From: Parvimonas sp015257355
GTDB lineage: Bacteria > Bacillota > Clostridia > Tissierellales > Peptoniphilaceae
Reading direction: 5' to 3' (one strand)
Length of the DNA stretch: 64,000 bases
Assembly (NCBI RefSeq): GCF_050262165.1
Contig: NZ_CP189844.1
Both the position numbers and the translations under genes were made by a program. Below are positions 24,923 to 33,721 of this stretch, piece by piece. Every line of letters starts with the position of its first letter. Position 1 is the stretch's first letter. The notes beneath the pieces were generated by a model, which was not told the origin of the DNA, searched no databases, and worked only from the letters and a program-made list of their open reading frames with translations.

Positions 24923-25327
24923 ATGGAATTAAGAAAATTCGATTTTAATGAATATTTAGAAGATATTAAGAGAATTTATAAATCAGCAAATTGGTTGGCA
25001 TATCTAAAAGATGACGAAAAACTAAAAAGAGCTTTTAAAAATTCAATTTATCTTTTAGGTGCTTTTGAACAAAATAAATTAATTGGTTTTATTCGTTGTT
25101 TAGGAGATGGCGAGCATATAGTTATTGTTCAAGATTTGATTGTAGATTCCGACTATTACAGACAGGGAATTGGAACAAATCTGTTTAAAGCAGTTTCTGA
25201 AAAATATAAAGACGTAAGATCTTTTTGTCTTTTTACGGATATTCATGATATTAGAGATAATGAATTTTATAAATCTCTTGGAATGGTAAAAATTGAAGAA
25301 AGAGAAATTGTTTCATATATTAGATAA
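24923..25327 (+). CDS. GNAT-family N-acetyltransferase
   Basis: The 134-residue protein has the short GNAT layout: central strand LIGFIRCLGDGEHIVIVQDL, the acetyl-CoA binding motif YYRQGIGTNLFKAV (Q-x-G-x-G-x), and C-terminal FYKSLGMVKIEER. ATG 24923 follows TAGGAGGATTT. It shares a transcript with the MocR-type regulator and ends in a good terminator. Substrate unknown. Confidence 0.85.
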   Translation: MELRKFDFNEYLEDIKRIYKSANWLAYLKDDEKLKRAFKNSIYLLGAFEQNKLIGFIRCLGDGEHIVIVQDLIVDSDYYRQGIGTNLFKAVSEKYKDVRSFCLFTDIHDIRDNEFYKSLGMVKIEEREIVSYIR

Positions 25328-25331
25328 AAAT

Positions 25332-25357
25332 AAAAGCTGTGAGTAATCACAGCTTTT
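25332..25357 (+). terminator. Terminator of the regulator-acetyltransferase unit
   Basis: An 11-bp stem AAAAGCTGTGA / TCACAGCTTTT, loop GTAA, followed by a T run. Confidence 0.9.
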
Positions 25358-25385
25358 TTTAAATCATCAGTTATTTTTTAGTCTA

Positions 25386-26810
25386 TTATTTTTCATTAAC
25401 TTTGGCAGATTTATAATTTAATTTGTCTAAGAAAACATCCAAAGTCTGATCTCCTGCCACTAATTTATATCTTTTATTTAGTCTAAAATCTTTTGTACTT
25501 AATATAACACTTTTATATTCAGAAGTTGGCTTATATTCAATTAAGGTTCTTCCAAAATCATCTATTAATTTTAAATTTTCTTTGGTGCTTTCAGGAAAAT
25601 ATAGTAAAACACTTCCTTGAGTTGATAAATCTCCAAAAGATTTAATTTTTGACTCACCACCAATTCCAACAAATGTTCCACCTGTTATTTTTGCATTGCC
25701 TTCATATCTAATTGCTGAATATTCATTATTTGAACCTTCAACAAAAGTTTCTCCACCTTCAATAGAGATGTCTCCCTTTGAATTTAGTCCATTTTTTTCA
25801 GAATAGACATTAACTTTTCCACCATTAATTCTTATATATAAAGTGTCTGTTTTGGTATCTTCTTTGCTACTAGCTAAAACCCCATCATCTTTCGAAACAA
25901 CTCTTGTGTTTCCGCCTCTTATGTCTATGTTTTCACTTTCAATACCATTATCTTTACTTTTTATATTTATATTACCGTTATTTATAGTAATATTGGAATT
26001 TGAATTAATTCCATCTTTTCCGGCAAAAATATCAAAATCTCCATTTTGAATATACACTCTACCTTTATTTTCTTCACCGTCAACTTTTAAAGCAGTTCCA
26101 TTATCTCCTGCTTTGATATAATATTTTCCATCAGCTATTGCTACAGAATTTTTAGAAGTTACAGAATTGCCTGAAGTTTCAAGTGCATATTTTCCATCTA
26201 CAAAGACAACTTTATCTTGAGATACAATTCCTCTTCCATAAGATGAGAAAAGATTTAAAATACCTGTACCATTAAAACTTAAATCACTATTTGAAAAAAT
26301 AACCGAATCCTTATTTTTATCTTTACCAAAATCACCCTTTAGTTCTAATTTATTATTAGTATTTGATGCAAGAGTTATTATAGTTTTACTAGCATTTTTT
26401 ACTAAAATGGGACTTCCCTTTGAAGAAGTTATGGAAACTTCTTTTAATACCAGTCTAACTTTATCTTCATCCTTTGCATTAACTATAATTTGTCCTTCTT
26501 CAAGCACTCCAGTTAGAATGTAAGTTCCTTCCGAAGAGATTGTAATTATATTTCCAGATATACTAACATTTTCTGCTTTTAAATTATAAATATCATTTAA
26601 ATCTAAAACTGTACTATTTTTTTCATCAACAATCGCATTATAATCATCATCGGTAAAAATATTTGACTTTGAATTTGACTTTGTTGTATTTATTTTCATA
26701 TTTTGCATTGACTGTGGCTTTGAATTACTTGCATTTTTGCTACAAGCTACCAAAGAACCTGACAGTATTGCTAAACTAAATAATTCAACTACCAATTTAT
26801 TAGCCCTCAT
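25386..26810 (-). CDS. Lipoprotein with DUF4353 (carbohydrate-binding-like beta-helix)
   Basis: The 474-residue protein has a signal peptide with lipobox SGSLVAC (Cys near 23), a Ser/Asn-rich linker, and a long repetitive beta-helix-like region with units such as SGNSVTSKNSVAIADGKYYI, AGKDGINSNSNITINNG and VVSKDDGVLASSKED. This is the DUF4353 / carbohydrate-binding-domain pattern found in many Firmicutes. It should sit on the outer face of the membrane. A two-component system is encoded just upstream on the same strand and may control it. Ligand not known. Confidence 0.75.
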   Translation of the reverse strand: MRANKLVVELFSLAILSGSLVACSKNASNSKPQSMQNMKINTTKSNSKSNIFTDDDYNAIVDEKNSTVLDLNDIYNLKAENVSISGNIITISSEGTYILTGVLEEGQIIVNAKDEDKVRLVLKEVSITSSKGSPILVKNASKTIITLASNTNNKLELKGDFGKDKNKDSVIFSNSDLSFNGTGILNLFSSYGRGIVSQDKVVFVDGKYALETSGNSVTSKNSVAIADGKYYIKAGDNGTALKVDGEENKGRVYIQNGDFDIFAGKDGINSNSNITINNGNINIKSKDNGIESENIDIRGGNTRVVSKDDGVLASSKEDTKTDTLYIRINGGKVNVYSEKNGLNSKGDISIEGGETFVEGSNNEYSAIRYEGNAKITGGTFVGIGGESKIKSFGDLSTQGSVLLYFPESTKENLKLIDDFGRTLIEYKPTSEYKSVILSTKDFRLNKRYKLVAGDQTLDVFLDKLNYKSAKVNEK

Positions 26811-27008
26811 ATTTCCTCCTTATATTTTATACAAAAAATAATTTTATTCTTTTGTGTAAATACATTTTACTTAAGCAACCTTTAATCAACCTTAAATATA
26901 TTTTTCTTAAAAAATATATTTGAATAAAAAATGATGTATAAGAAAAACACCTTTGTTTAATCAAAAAAGGAAAAGTAAGTATCAAAAACTTTTTTAATTA
27001 TATAAAAA

Positions 27009-27034
27009 AGAGCTATTAATTTAATAATAGCTCT
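27009..27034 (-). terminator. Terminator of the two-component operon
   Basis: A 10-bp stem AGAGCTATTA / TAATAGCTCT followed by T6 on the minus strand. Confidence 0.8.
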
Positions 27035-27057
27035 AATAAATACTTAATTTTATTCTT

Positions 27058-28272
27058 TTAAAATTTAACTGAAAAAATAATCTTTTTCCCGTCAAAACTA
27101 TCTGCTGAAATTCTTCCTCTATGCTTTAAAACTATTGATTGAGCAATTGATAGCCCTATTCCATAACCACCAGTTTTACTATTTCTAGAACTATCTGATC
27201 TGTAAAATCTTTCGAAAAGCACATTATAGTTTTTAATTTCTAAATTATCTGCTTCATTTTCAATTGTAAAGACAATTCTCCTATTTTGTCTTGAAAGATT
27301 AACATTTATATCACTATTCTCTTTAGCATATTTAATAGAATTATCCAGTAGAATATTTATAACTTTTCTAATTAATTCTTCATTTCCCTTAAAAGAAATT
27401 CCTTTTTCTATATTAGCAACAATATTCTTATTCAAACTTAAAGCATAATCTTTAACATCAGTTACAGATTCACTTAATATATCAGAAAAAGAAAATTCAA
27501 ATTTTTCTAATTCATCTGATTCATCAAGTTTAGTAAGTGAAATTAAATTACCAATAAGTTCATTTAACCTATTTACCTGTTTATGTATATTACCTGTCCA
27601 TTTACATTCGCCATTTTCCATTTCAAGTACATCTGCACTCGTTTTTATTATTGCCAATGGAGTCTTTAGTTCATGACTTGCATCTGTAATAAAAGCATTT
27701 TGTTTTTTATACGCTTGAACCATTGGTCTAACAGCTTTTTTAGATAAAAGAAACGAAAATAATGCAACAAGAAATAAAACGACAATACCTATAATTATAC
27801 TATTTCCTAGGTTTGAATAAATAACACCATAATCTTTTACAACATCTACAAAGGCAATAAGTTTTCCCTTACCTGTATCTTCAATTAAATATTTGAAACC
27901 TTTATAGAAACCTCTACTTTGACCTTTTGATAGAACAGTTTTCGCATATTCAACCGCTTCTTGGGCACTTGTAAAAAATACATCATCAGTATTAACAGTT
28001 ATAATATTTTTTTGAACATCTGTTCTAACTGTAAAAAATCTATTTGAAATATTTTTTAAATATAATACCCTTTGATCATAATCACTATTTTCAACCATTG
28101 CAATCTTTGGCATAACACCATTATTTTCAACCAAAGTTTTTAATAATTCATCTGAATTTCTATTCAAATTATAAAAAATAGCAAAATTTACAAATCCGAT
28201 AATTATTATAGTTACAATTGAAATAATACCAACTGAAAAATAGATAAACTTCTTCCTAAGTTTATTTTCCAT
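27058..28272 (-). CDS. Sensor histidine kinase
   Basis: The 404-residue protein has helices near residues 12-34 and 157-178 flanking an extracellular domain of about 120 residues, then HisKA with His in ITDASHELKTPLAI near 198, N box INILLDNSIKYAKE, and G boxes GYGIGLSIAQSIV. It lacks a clear HAMP domain. Its start overlaps the response-regulator stop by 11 bases. The adjacent DUF4353 lipoprotein is a plausible target or partner, since such pairs are frequently neighbours; signal unknown. Confidence 0.88.
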   Translation of the reverse strand: MENKLRKKFIYFSVGIISIVTIIIIGFVNFAIFYNLNRNSDELLKTLVENNGVMPKIAMVENSDYDQRVLYLKNISNRFFTVRTDVQKNIITVNTDDVFFTSAQEAVEYAKTVLSKGQSRGFYKGFKYLIEDTGKGKLIAFVDVVKDYGVIYSNLGNSIIIGIVVLFLVALFSFLLSKKAVRPMVQAYKKQNAFITDASHELKTPLAIIKTSADVLEMENGECKWTGNIHKQVNRLNELIGNLISLTKLDESDELEKFEFSFSDILSESVTDVKDYALSLNKNIVANIEKGISFKGNEELIRKVINILLDNSIKYAKENSDINVNLSRQNRRIVFTIENEADNLEIKNYNVLFERFYRSDSSRNSKTGGYGIGLSIAQSIVLKHRGRISADSFDGKKIIFSVKF

Positions 28273-28942
28273 TTATCTCCTCCAAAGAATATCCAACATT
28301 TCTTGTTACTTTTATTTCTACATCAGCTTCCATTTTTGCAAGTTTTTTTCTAAGATATGAGATATAAACCCAAACAACACTTATATCTGAATCTGAATCA
28401 TATCCCCAAATTTTATCCATAAAAGTATCCGCTGAAATTATATTTGAAGGTGTTGACATTAGCATTTCCAACATTTGAAATTCCTTATTTGTAAGTTTAA
28501 AACTTTCTTTTTTAGAAGATAATTCAAAAGTTGTTCTATTCAAAGTAATATTTCCAAATGTTAAAACATTATCTGTAACATTGTCTTTTCTTCTAGTTAT
28601 CGCTCTAAGTCTTGCAAGAAGTTCCTTAACTTCAAATGGCTTAGTAAGATAATCATCAGCTCCACTATCAAGTCCAATAATCTTATCATCAAGCTGTGAT
28701 TTTGCTGTAAGCATAATTACTGGAATACTATTTCCATTTTCTCTAATTGTCTTTAAAACTGTGATTCCATCAACTTTCGGCATCATTATATCTAAAATAA
28801 CGGCATCATAATTTTCAGCTTCTAAATAATTAAGAGCTTCTTCTCCGTCATAAACAACATCAACAGAATATTTATTTCCTTTTAAAATAGTACTTAGACC
28901 ATCTGCCAAATCTATTTCATCTTCACAAATTAAAATTCTCAT
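28262..28942 (-). CDS. OmpR-family response regulator
   Basis: The 226-residue protein has a receiver domain (ICEDEIDLAD, phospho-acceptor Asp in VILDIMMPKVDG near 52, MLTAKS, and Lys in YLTKPFE) and a C-terminal winged helix (FKLTNKEFQMLEMLM, VWVYISYLRKKL, VTRNVGYSLEE). ATG 28942 follows GAGGTGATTTT. It is co-translated with the kinase downstream. Target genes cannot be named from the sequence. Confidence 0.9.
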   Translation of the reverse strand: MRILICEDEIDLADGLSTILKGNKYSVDVVYDGEEALNYLEAENYDAVILDIMMPKVDGITVLKTIRENGNSIPVIMLTAKSQLDDKIIGLDSGADDYLTKPFEVKELLARLRAITRRKDNVTDNVLTFGNITLNRTTFELSSKKESFKLTNKEFQMLEMLMSTPSNIISADTFMDKIWGYDSDSDISVVWVYISYLRKKLAKMEADVEIKVTRNVGYSLEEINGK

Positions 28943-29009
28943 AAAATCACCTCGTGTTTTTATCTATACTATAACAGTATAACCTTAAAATAAATTAAAA
29001 TCAAGTAAA

Positions 29010-29033
29010 AAAATCACTCGATTGAGTGATTTT
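29010..29033 (-). terminator. Terminator of pflA
   Basis: A 10-bp stem AAAATCACTC / GAGTGATTTT, loop GATT, with a T run on the minus strand, five bases after the pflA stop. The same stem is used after the rRNA operon at 49211-49234. Confidence 0.85.
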
Positions 29034-29037
29034 AAAA

Positions 29038-29766
29038 TTATATTAATTTTAATTTACTTCTTACATAACTTTCAAGCATAGCTGCTTTTTCTTTATTCAT
29101 TGCAGGAACATCTTTAAGTTGATATTCTTTTCCGATTTCTTTGTATTTTTCAACACCCATAACATGATATGGTAATATTTCAACTCTTCCAATTTTATCC
29201 TTATATGGTTCAATTATCTCAACAAGTTTATCCATAGATTCCTTATTATCCGTAAAACCAGGAACCATAACATGTCTAAACCAGATTTTACCATTAAAAT
29301 ACTTATCAATATATTCTAAGAATTTATAAAAACCATCAATTTTTTGTTTTACCATTTCCATATAACCTTGATTGGAAAAACTTTTTACATCTAGTAAAAT
29401 TGTATCTGTATTTTCTAAAATTTCCTTAAAATACTTTTCATTTCCATAACCACTAGTATCAATACAAGTATTATATCCATTTTCTTTTAATAGTTTTAGA
29501 CTTTCTGCAAGAAACTCTCCTTGTAAAAGAGGTTCTCCCCCTGAAAAAGTTACTCCTCCATTACCCCTATAATATGTTTTGTATCTCATAGCTTTAGACA
29601 GCACAAAGTCAGGCGTTATCTCAGTACCGCCTTGCAATGCTTGAGTATCAGGGTTATGACAGTAAAGACATCTTAAAGGACAACCTTGTAAAAAGAAAAT
29701 TGTTCTTATGCCCGGTCCGTCAACAAGCCCCATTGTTTCAATTGAATGCAACCTGCCTATTACCAT
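29038..29766 (-). CDS. pflA: Pyruvate formate-lyase activating enzyme
   Basis: The 242-residue radical-SAM enzyme has the cluster motif C-x-x-x-C-x-x-C in GCPLRCLYCHNPD (near residue 30), the SAM-binding GGVTFSGGEPLLQ segment, and DTSGYGN. It installs the glycyl radical on PflB using SAM and a reduced 4Fe-4S cluster. It follows pflB after an 80-base gap that contains a terminator, so it is partly uncoupled from pflB. ATG 29766 follows AAGGTGATTTT. Confidence 0.95.
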   Translation of the reverse strand: MVIGRLHSIETMGLVDGPGIRTIFFLQGCPLRCLYCHNPDTQALQGGTEITPDFVLSKAMRYKTYYRGNGGVTFSGGEPLLQGEFLAESLKLLKENGYNTCIDTSGYGNEKYFKEILENTDTILLDVKSFSNQGYMEMVKQKIDGFYKFLEYIDKYFNGKIWFRHVMVPGFTDNKESMDKLVEIIEPYKDKIGRVEILPYHVMGVEKYKEIGKEYQLKDVPAMNKEKAAMLESYVRSKLKLI

Positions 29767-29795
29767 AAAATCACCTTTTTAAAAATAATGTAGAA

Positions 29796-29825
29796 AAAAC
29801 AAAGCAGGACAACCTGCTTTGTTTT
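29796..29825 (-). terminator. Terminator between pflB and pflA
   Basis: A 13-bp stem AAAACAAAGCAGG / CCTGCTTTGTTTT with a four-base loop, T run on the minus strand. Confidence 0.88.
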
Positions 29826-29846
29826 ATTTATCTAATTAGCAACTTA

Positions 29847-32093
29847 TTAACAACCTTCATGGAATGTTCTGTGAATTACTTCCATTTGTTGTTCTTTAGT
29901 TAATCTGTTAAATCTAACTGCATATCCAGAAACACGAATTGTTAAGTTTGGATATTTTTCTGGATGTTCATAAGCGTCCATTAATGTAGCTCTATCAAGT
30001 ACGTTAACATTTAAATGGAATGCTAATTGTTCAAAATAACCGTCCATTAAATTTGTTAAATTAACTTTTCTTTCATCTTCACTCTTTCCTAATGCTGTTG
30101 GAACTATTGAGAATGTATTTGAAATACCATCTTGACAACATCCTGCAAAAGGAATTTTTGCTACTGAGTTAAGTGATGCAATTGCACCTGTCTTATCCCT
30201 TCCATGCATTGGGTTAGCACCCGGTGCGAATGGTTCACCTTTCTTTCTTCCGTCAGGAGTAGTTCCTGTCTTTTTACCATAAACTACATTTGAAGTTATA
30301 GTTAAGATTGAAAGAGTATGTTCAGAATTTCTGTAAGTAGGAGTTTTTCTAAGTTCTTCCATAAATCCTTCGATAACTTCTACTGCAATTGAGTCAACTC
30401 TGTCATCATCATTTCCGTAAGTTGGGAAATCTCCTTCAATTTCAAAGTCAATAGCTAATCCGTTTTCATCTCTTATTGGTTTAACTTTTGCATATTTAAT
30501 TGCACTTAATGAGTCTGCCACAATTGAAATACCTGCTACACCAAAAGCCATATATCTATGAACAAAAGTATCGTGTAGAGCCATTTGTCCAGCTTCATAA
30601 GCATATTTATCATGCATGTAGTGAATTGTATTCATTGTATTTACATAAAGTTTTGCAACTTTTTCTAAAACTAATTTGTAATTAGCATAAACTTTGTCAA
30701 AATCTAAAACTTCATCTTTGATTGGTTCAATTCCATCTAAAACTTTGATTAAAGAACCATCTTTTGCTCTCTTCATTTCATCAACGCCACCATTAATAGC
30801 ATAAAGAAGTGATTTAGCAAGATTTGCTCTAGCTCCAAAGAATTGCATTTGTTTACCAATTACCATTGAAGATACACAACAAGCTATTGCATAGTCATCT
30901 CCATGAACTGGTCTCATTGCATCATCATTTTCATATTGTAATGAACCTGTTTGAATACTCATTTTTGAGCAATAATTTTTCCATCCTTCTGGTAAATCTA
31001 AACTCCAAAGAACTGTCATATTTGGTTCTGGTGAAGAATCTAAATTAGTTAAAGTGTGTAAAATTCTAAAAGCAGTTTTAGTAACTAATGTTCTTCCATC
31101 AACTCCCATACCACCTAGTGATTCAGTAACCCAAGTAGGATCTCCTGCGAATAATTCATCATATTCTGGAGTTCTTAAATGTCTCATCATTCTAAGTTTC
31201 ATAACGAATTGATCTATTAATTCTTGTGCTTCACTTTCAGTTAATGTACCTTCATCAATATCTCTCTTAATATAGATATCTAAGAATCCGCCATTTCTAC
31301 CAAGGCTCATTGCAGCTCCATTATTTTCTTTAACAGCTGCTAAGTAAGCAAAGTATAACCATTGAATAGCTTCTTTAGCATTTTTAGCTGGAACAGAAAT
31401 ATCATATCCATATTCCATAGCCATTTTCTTCATTTCATCTAAAGCTCTATATTGTTCAGAAAGTTCTTCTCTTAGTCTGATTATATCTTCTGAAGCTAAT
31501 TCTTTTTCTAATTTTTTGTATTCATTTAATTTATCTTCTCTTAATCTGTCAATTCCATAAAGAGCAACTCTTCTGTAATCTCCGATGATTCTACCACGTC
31601 CGTATGCATCTGGAAGACCAGTTAAAAGACCAACAGTTCTTGCTTTTCTCATGTCAGAAGTATAAGCATCAAATACTCCTTGGTTATGAGTTTTTCTGAA
31701 TTGATTGAAATATTTTTCAATTGTTGGATCCATCTTTAATCCATAAGCGTCTAAAGAATTAGTAACCATTCTATATCCACCGTAAGGATTTACAATTCTC
31801 TTCATTGGTTCATCAGTTTGAAACCCAACGATTAATTCATTTTCTTTATCTAAGTAACCAGCTGGAAAATTATTAATTCCAGAAACTCTTGTAGTATCAA
31901 CTTTAACAGTTTTTGTTCTAACTTCTTCTAAGATTAAGTCTTCAGCTTTTTTCCATAAGTTTTTAGTTCTTTCTGTTGGTTCAGCTAAGAAACTTTCATC
32001 TCCTTCGTAAGGTGTATAATTTAATTGAATGAAATCTCTAGTGTCGATATTTTCACTCCAGTTTCCTTTTTTAAAACCTCTCCATGCGTCCAT
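29847..32093 (-). CDS. pflB: Formate C-acetyltransferase (pyruvate formate-lyase)
   Basis: The 748-residue enzyme has the adjacent catalytic cysteines in AIACCVSSM and the glycyl-radical loop IRVSGYAVRF, whose Gly is 25 residues from the C terminus. It splits pyruvate into acetyl-CoA and formate without oxygen, a central step in anaerobic fermentation. ATG 32093 follows GAGGAGATGATTTT. Upstream lies a promoter with a CRP/FNR-type palindrome centred near -41.5. The 376-base gap to adhP holds this regulatory region and the adhP terminator. Confidence 0.97.
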   Translation of the reverse strand: MDAWRGFKKGNWSENIDTRDFIQLNYTPYEGDESFLAEPTERTKNLWKKAEDLILEEVRTKTVKVDTTRVSGINNFPAGYLDKENELIVGFQTDEPMKRIVNPYGGYRMVTNSLDAYGLKMDPTIEKYFNQFRKTHNQGVFDAYTSDMRKARTVGLLTGLPDAYGRGRIIGDYRRVALYGIDRLREDKLNEYKKLEKELASEDIIRLREELSEQYRALDEMKKMAMEYGYDISVPAKNAKEAIQWLYFAYLAAVKENNGAAMSLGRNGGFLDIYIKRDIDEGTLTESEAQELIDQFVMKLRMMRHLRTPEYDELFAGDPTWVTESLGGMGVDGRTLVTKTAFRILHTLTNLDSSPEPNMTVLWSLDLPEGWKNYCSKMSIQTGSLQYENDDAMRPVHGDDYAIACCVSSMVIGKQMQFFGARANLAKSLLYAINGGVDEMKRAKDGSLIKVLDGIEPIKDEVLDFDKVYANYKLVLEKVAKLYVNTMNTIHYMHDKYAYEAGQMALHDTFVHRYMAFGVAGISIVADSLSAIKYAKVKPIRDENGLAIDFEIEGDFPTYGNDDDRVDSIAVEVIEGFMEELRKTPTYRNSEHTLSILTITSNVVYGKKTGTTPDGRKKGEPFAPGANPMHGRDKTGAIASLNSVAKIPFAGCCQDGISNTFSIVPTALGKSEDERKVNLTNLMDGYFEQLAFHLNVNVLDRATLMDAYEHPEKYPNLTIRVSGYAVRFNRLTKEQQMEVIHRTFHEGC

Positions 32094-32151
32094 AAAATCA
32101 TCTCCTCTATTTTTTCATCATTATGTAAATATTTTTGGTTTCTATATAAAT

Positions 32152-32194
32152 AGTATATACCCAACATAAGTTTCAGTCAGTGATTAAAATCACA
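32152..32194 (-). promoter_or_regulatory. pflB promoter with CRP/FNR-type site
   Basis: On the minus strand TGTGATTTTAATCACT (32194-32179) fits TGTGA-N6-TCACA with one mismatch. A -10 box TATACT lies at 32157-32152. If transcription starts about seven bases later (near 32145), the palindrome is centred at about -41.5, the class II activator position, which would explain the lack of a good -35 box. Confidence 0.65.
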
Positions 32195-32431
32195 AAAACA
32201 AATATTTTTTGACTTTTTCAATCATTTTCATATATTTTCTTTAATTTCAATAAAATTATTTAAATATAGCTAAAAACCTAAATAGTATAGATTATATAAA
32301 TTTTGAACATCGTTTTCATAAAAAGGTAAAAACATATTGATATTTTTAACAATTATGCTATATCGCAATATAGTAAATACATTATATTTATTGCTAAAAC
32401 AAATGTTTAATTGTATTTTAAAATTTGTACA

Positions 32432-32457
32432 AAAAAAGAGGCTTATGCCTCTTTTTT
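32432..32457 (-). terminator. Terminator of adhP
   Basis: An 11-bp stem AAAAAAGAGGC / GCCTCTTTTTT, loop TTAT. Confidence 0.9.
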
Positions 32458-32469
32458 GTTCTTTATTTC

Positions 32470-33483
32470 TTACATTTTCATATCAATAACCATACGTCCT
32501 GTAATTACTCCATCTTCCATTTCTTTGAAAATTGCTGGAGCATCTTCTATTGGACGTTTTTTAACAACTGGAACAACTAAACCTTCAGCACCAAATTGGA
32601 AAGCTTCTTCTAAGTCTTTTCTTGTTCCTACAAGAGAACCTATAATTTCAATACCGTCAAGAACAGTTTTAACGATAGATACATCCATAGTTTCTGAAGG
32701 TAAACCAACAGCCACAACTATACCTGCTGCTCTAACAGAATCAATTGCTTGGTTGAAAGCTACTTTTGAAACTGCAGTAACAACTGCTGAATGACAACCA
32801 CCTGTTTTTTCTTTAATTACTTCAACTGGATTTTCTTTAAGTCCATTGATTACTATATCAGCTCCACATTCTTTAGCAAGCGCAAGTTTATCGTCGTTAA
32901 TATCTACAGCGACAACATGAGCATTAAAAACTTTTTTAGCATATTGAACTGCTAGATTTCCAAGACCACCTGCACCGTATATAACAATCCATTGACCTGG
33001 TTTTAATTTAGCAGCTTTTATAGCAGCATAGCAAGTAACTCCTGCACAAGTAATACTACTTGCTTGAGCTGGATCTAATCCATCAGGAACTTTAACAGCA
33101 TAATCAGCAGTTACGATACATTGTGTTGCCATTGCGCCGTCAACAGAATATCCTGCATTTTTAACAGTTCTACAAAGTGTTTCTTTTCCAGTATTACAAT
33201 ATTCACAATATCCACATCCTTCAAAGAACCATGCAACGCTTACTCTATCTCCAACTTTTAAGGATTTAACACCTTCGCCAAGTTCTTTTACAATACCAAT
33301 TCCTTCATGTCCTAATACACGTCCTGGAACTTTCCCAAAATCACCTTTTGCAACATGCAAGTCAGTATGACAAACACCGCAGTATTCAATGTCAATTAAA
33401 GCTTCTCCATAACCTGGTTTTCTAATTTCTCTCTCAACTACTTCAACACCAGTACCTTCTTTGTTAACAACTACAGCTTTCAT
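32470..33483 (-). CDS. adhP: Zinc-dependent alcohol dehydrogenase AdhP
   Basis: The 337-residue medium-chain dehydrogenase has catalytic zinc ligands in CGVCHTDLHVAKGD and GHEGIG, the structural-zinc cysteines in GCGYCEYCNTGKETLC, and the NAD-binding GAGGLGNLAVQYAK. It reduces acetaldehyde to ethanol with NADH, or the reverse. Placed next to pflB it can regenerate NAD+ during mixed-acid fermentation. ATG 33483 follows AAGGAGGTTTTTT. Single-gene unit. Confidence 0.92.
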   Translation of the reverse strand: MKAVVVNKEGTGVEVVEREIRKPGYGEALIDIEYCGVCHTDLHVAKGDFGKVPGRVLGHEGIGIVKELGEGVKSLKVGDRVSVAWFFEGCGYCEYCNTGKETLCRTVKNAGYSVDGAMATQCIVTADYAVKVPDGLDPAQASSITCAGVTCYAAIKAAKLKPGQWIVIYGAGGLGNLAVQYAKKVFNAHVVAVDINDDKLALAKECGADIVINGLKENPVEVIKEKTGGCHSAVVTAVSKVAFNQAIDSVRAAGIVVAVGLPSETMDVSIVKTVLDGIEIIGSLVGTRKDLEEAFQFGAEGLVVPVVKKRPIEDAPAIFKEMEDGVITGRMVIDMKM

Positions 33484-33686
33484 AAAAAACCTCCTTTTAA
33501 AATATAATTAATGACTCATAAAAATTTAATAATTACATAATAATTATAAAATTTTTGAATTATTTCTTTTTACAGGCTTATTATAACTCTACAAAAAATT
33601 CTTGTCAAGATATTTTAACAAAATAATTTAAAGATTTTTTTATCTATCGTAATTCTATTAAATAATATATACTAAGAGATAAAAAA

Positions 33687-33715
33687 ACACCTACTAGATT
33701 GTTATCTGTAGGTGT
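33687..33715 (-). terminator. Terminator of the M18 aminopeptidase gene
   Basis: Stem ACACCTAC / GTAGGTGT with a second inner stem AGAT / ATCT, then T7 on the minus strand. Confidence 0.82.
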
Positions 33716-33721
33716 AATTTA

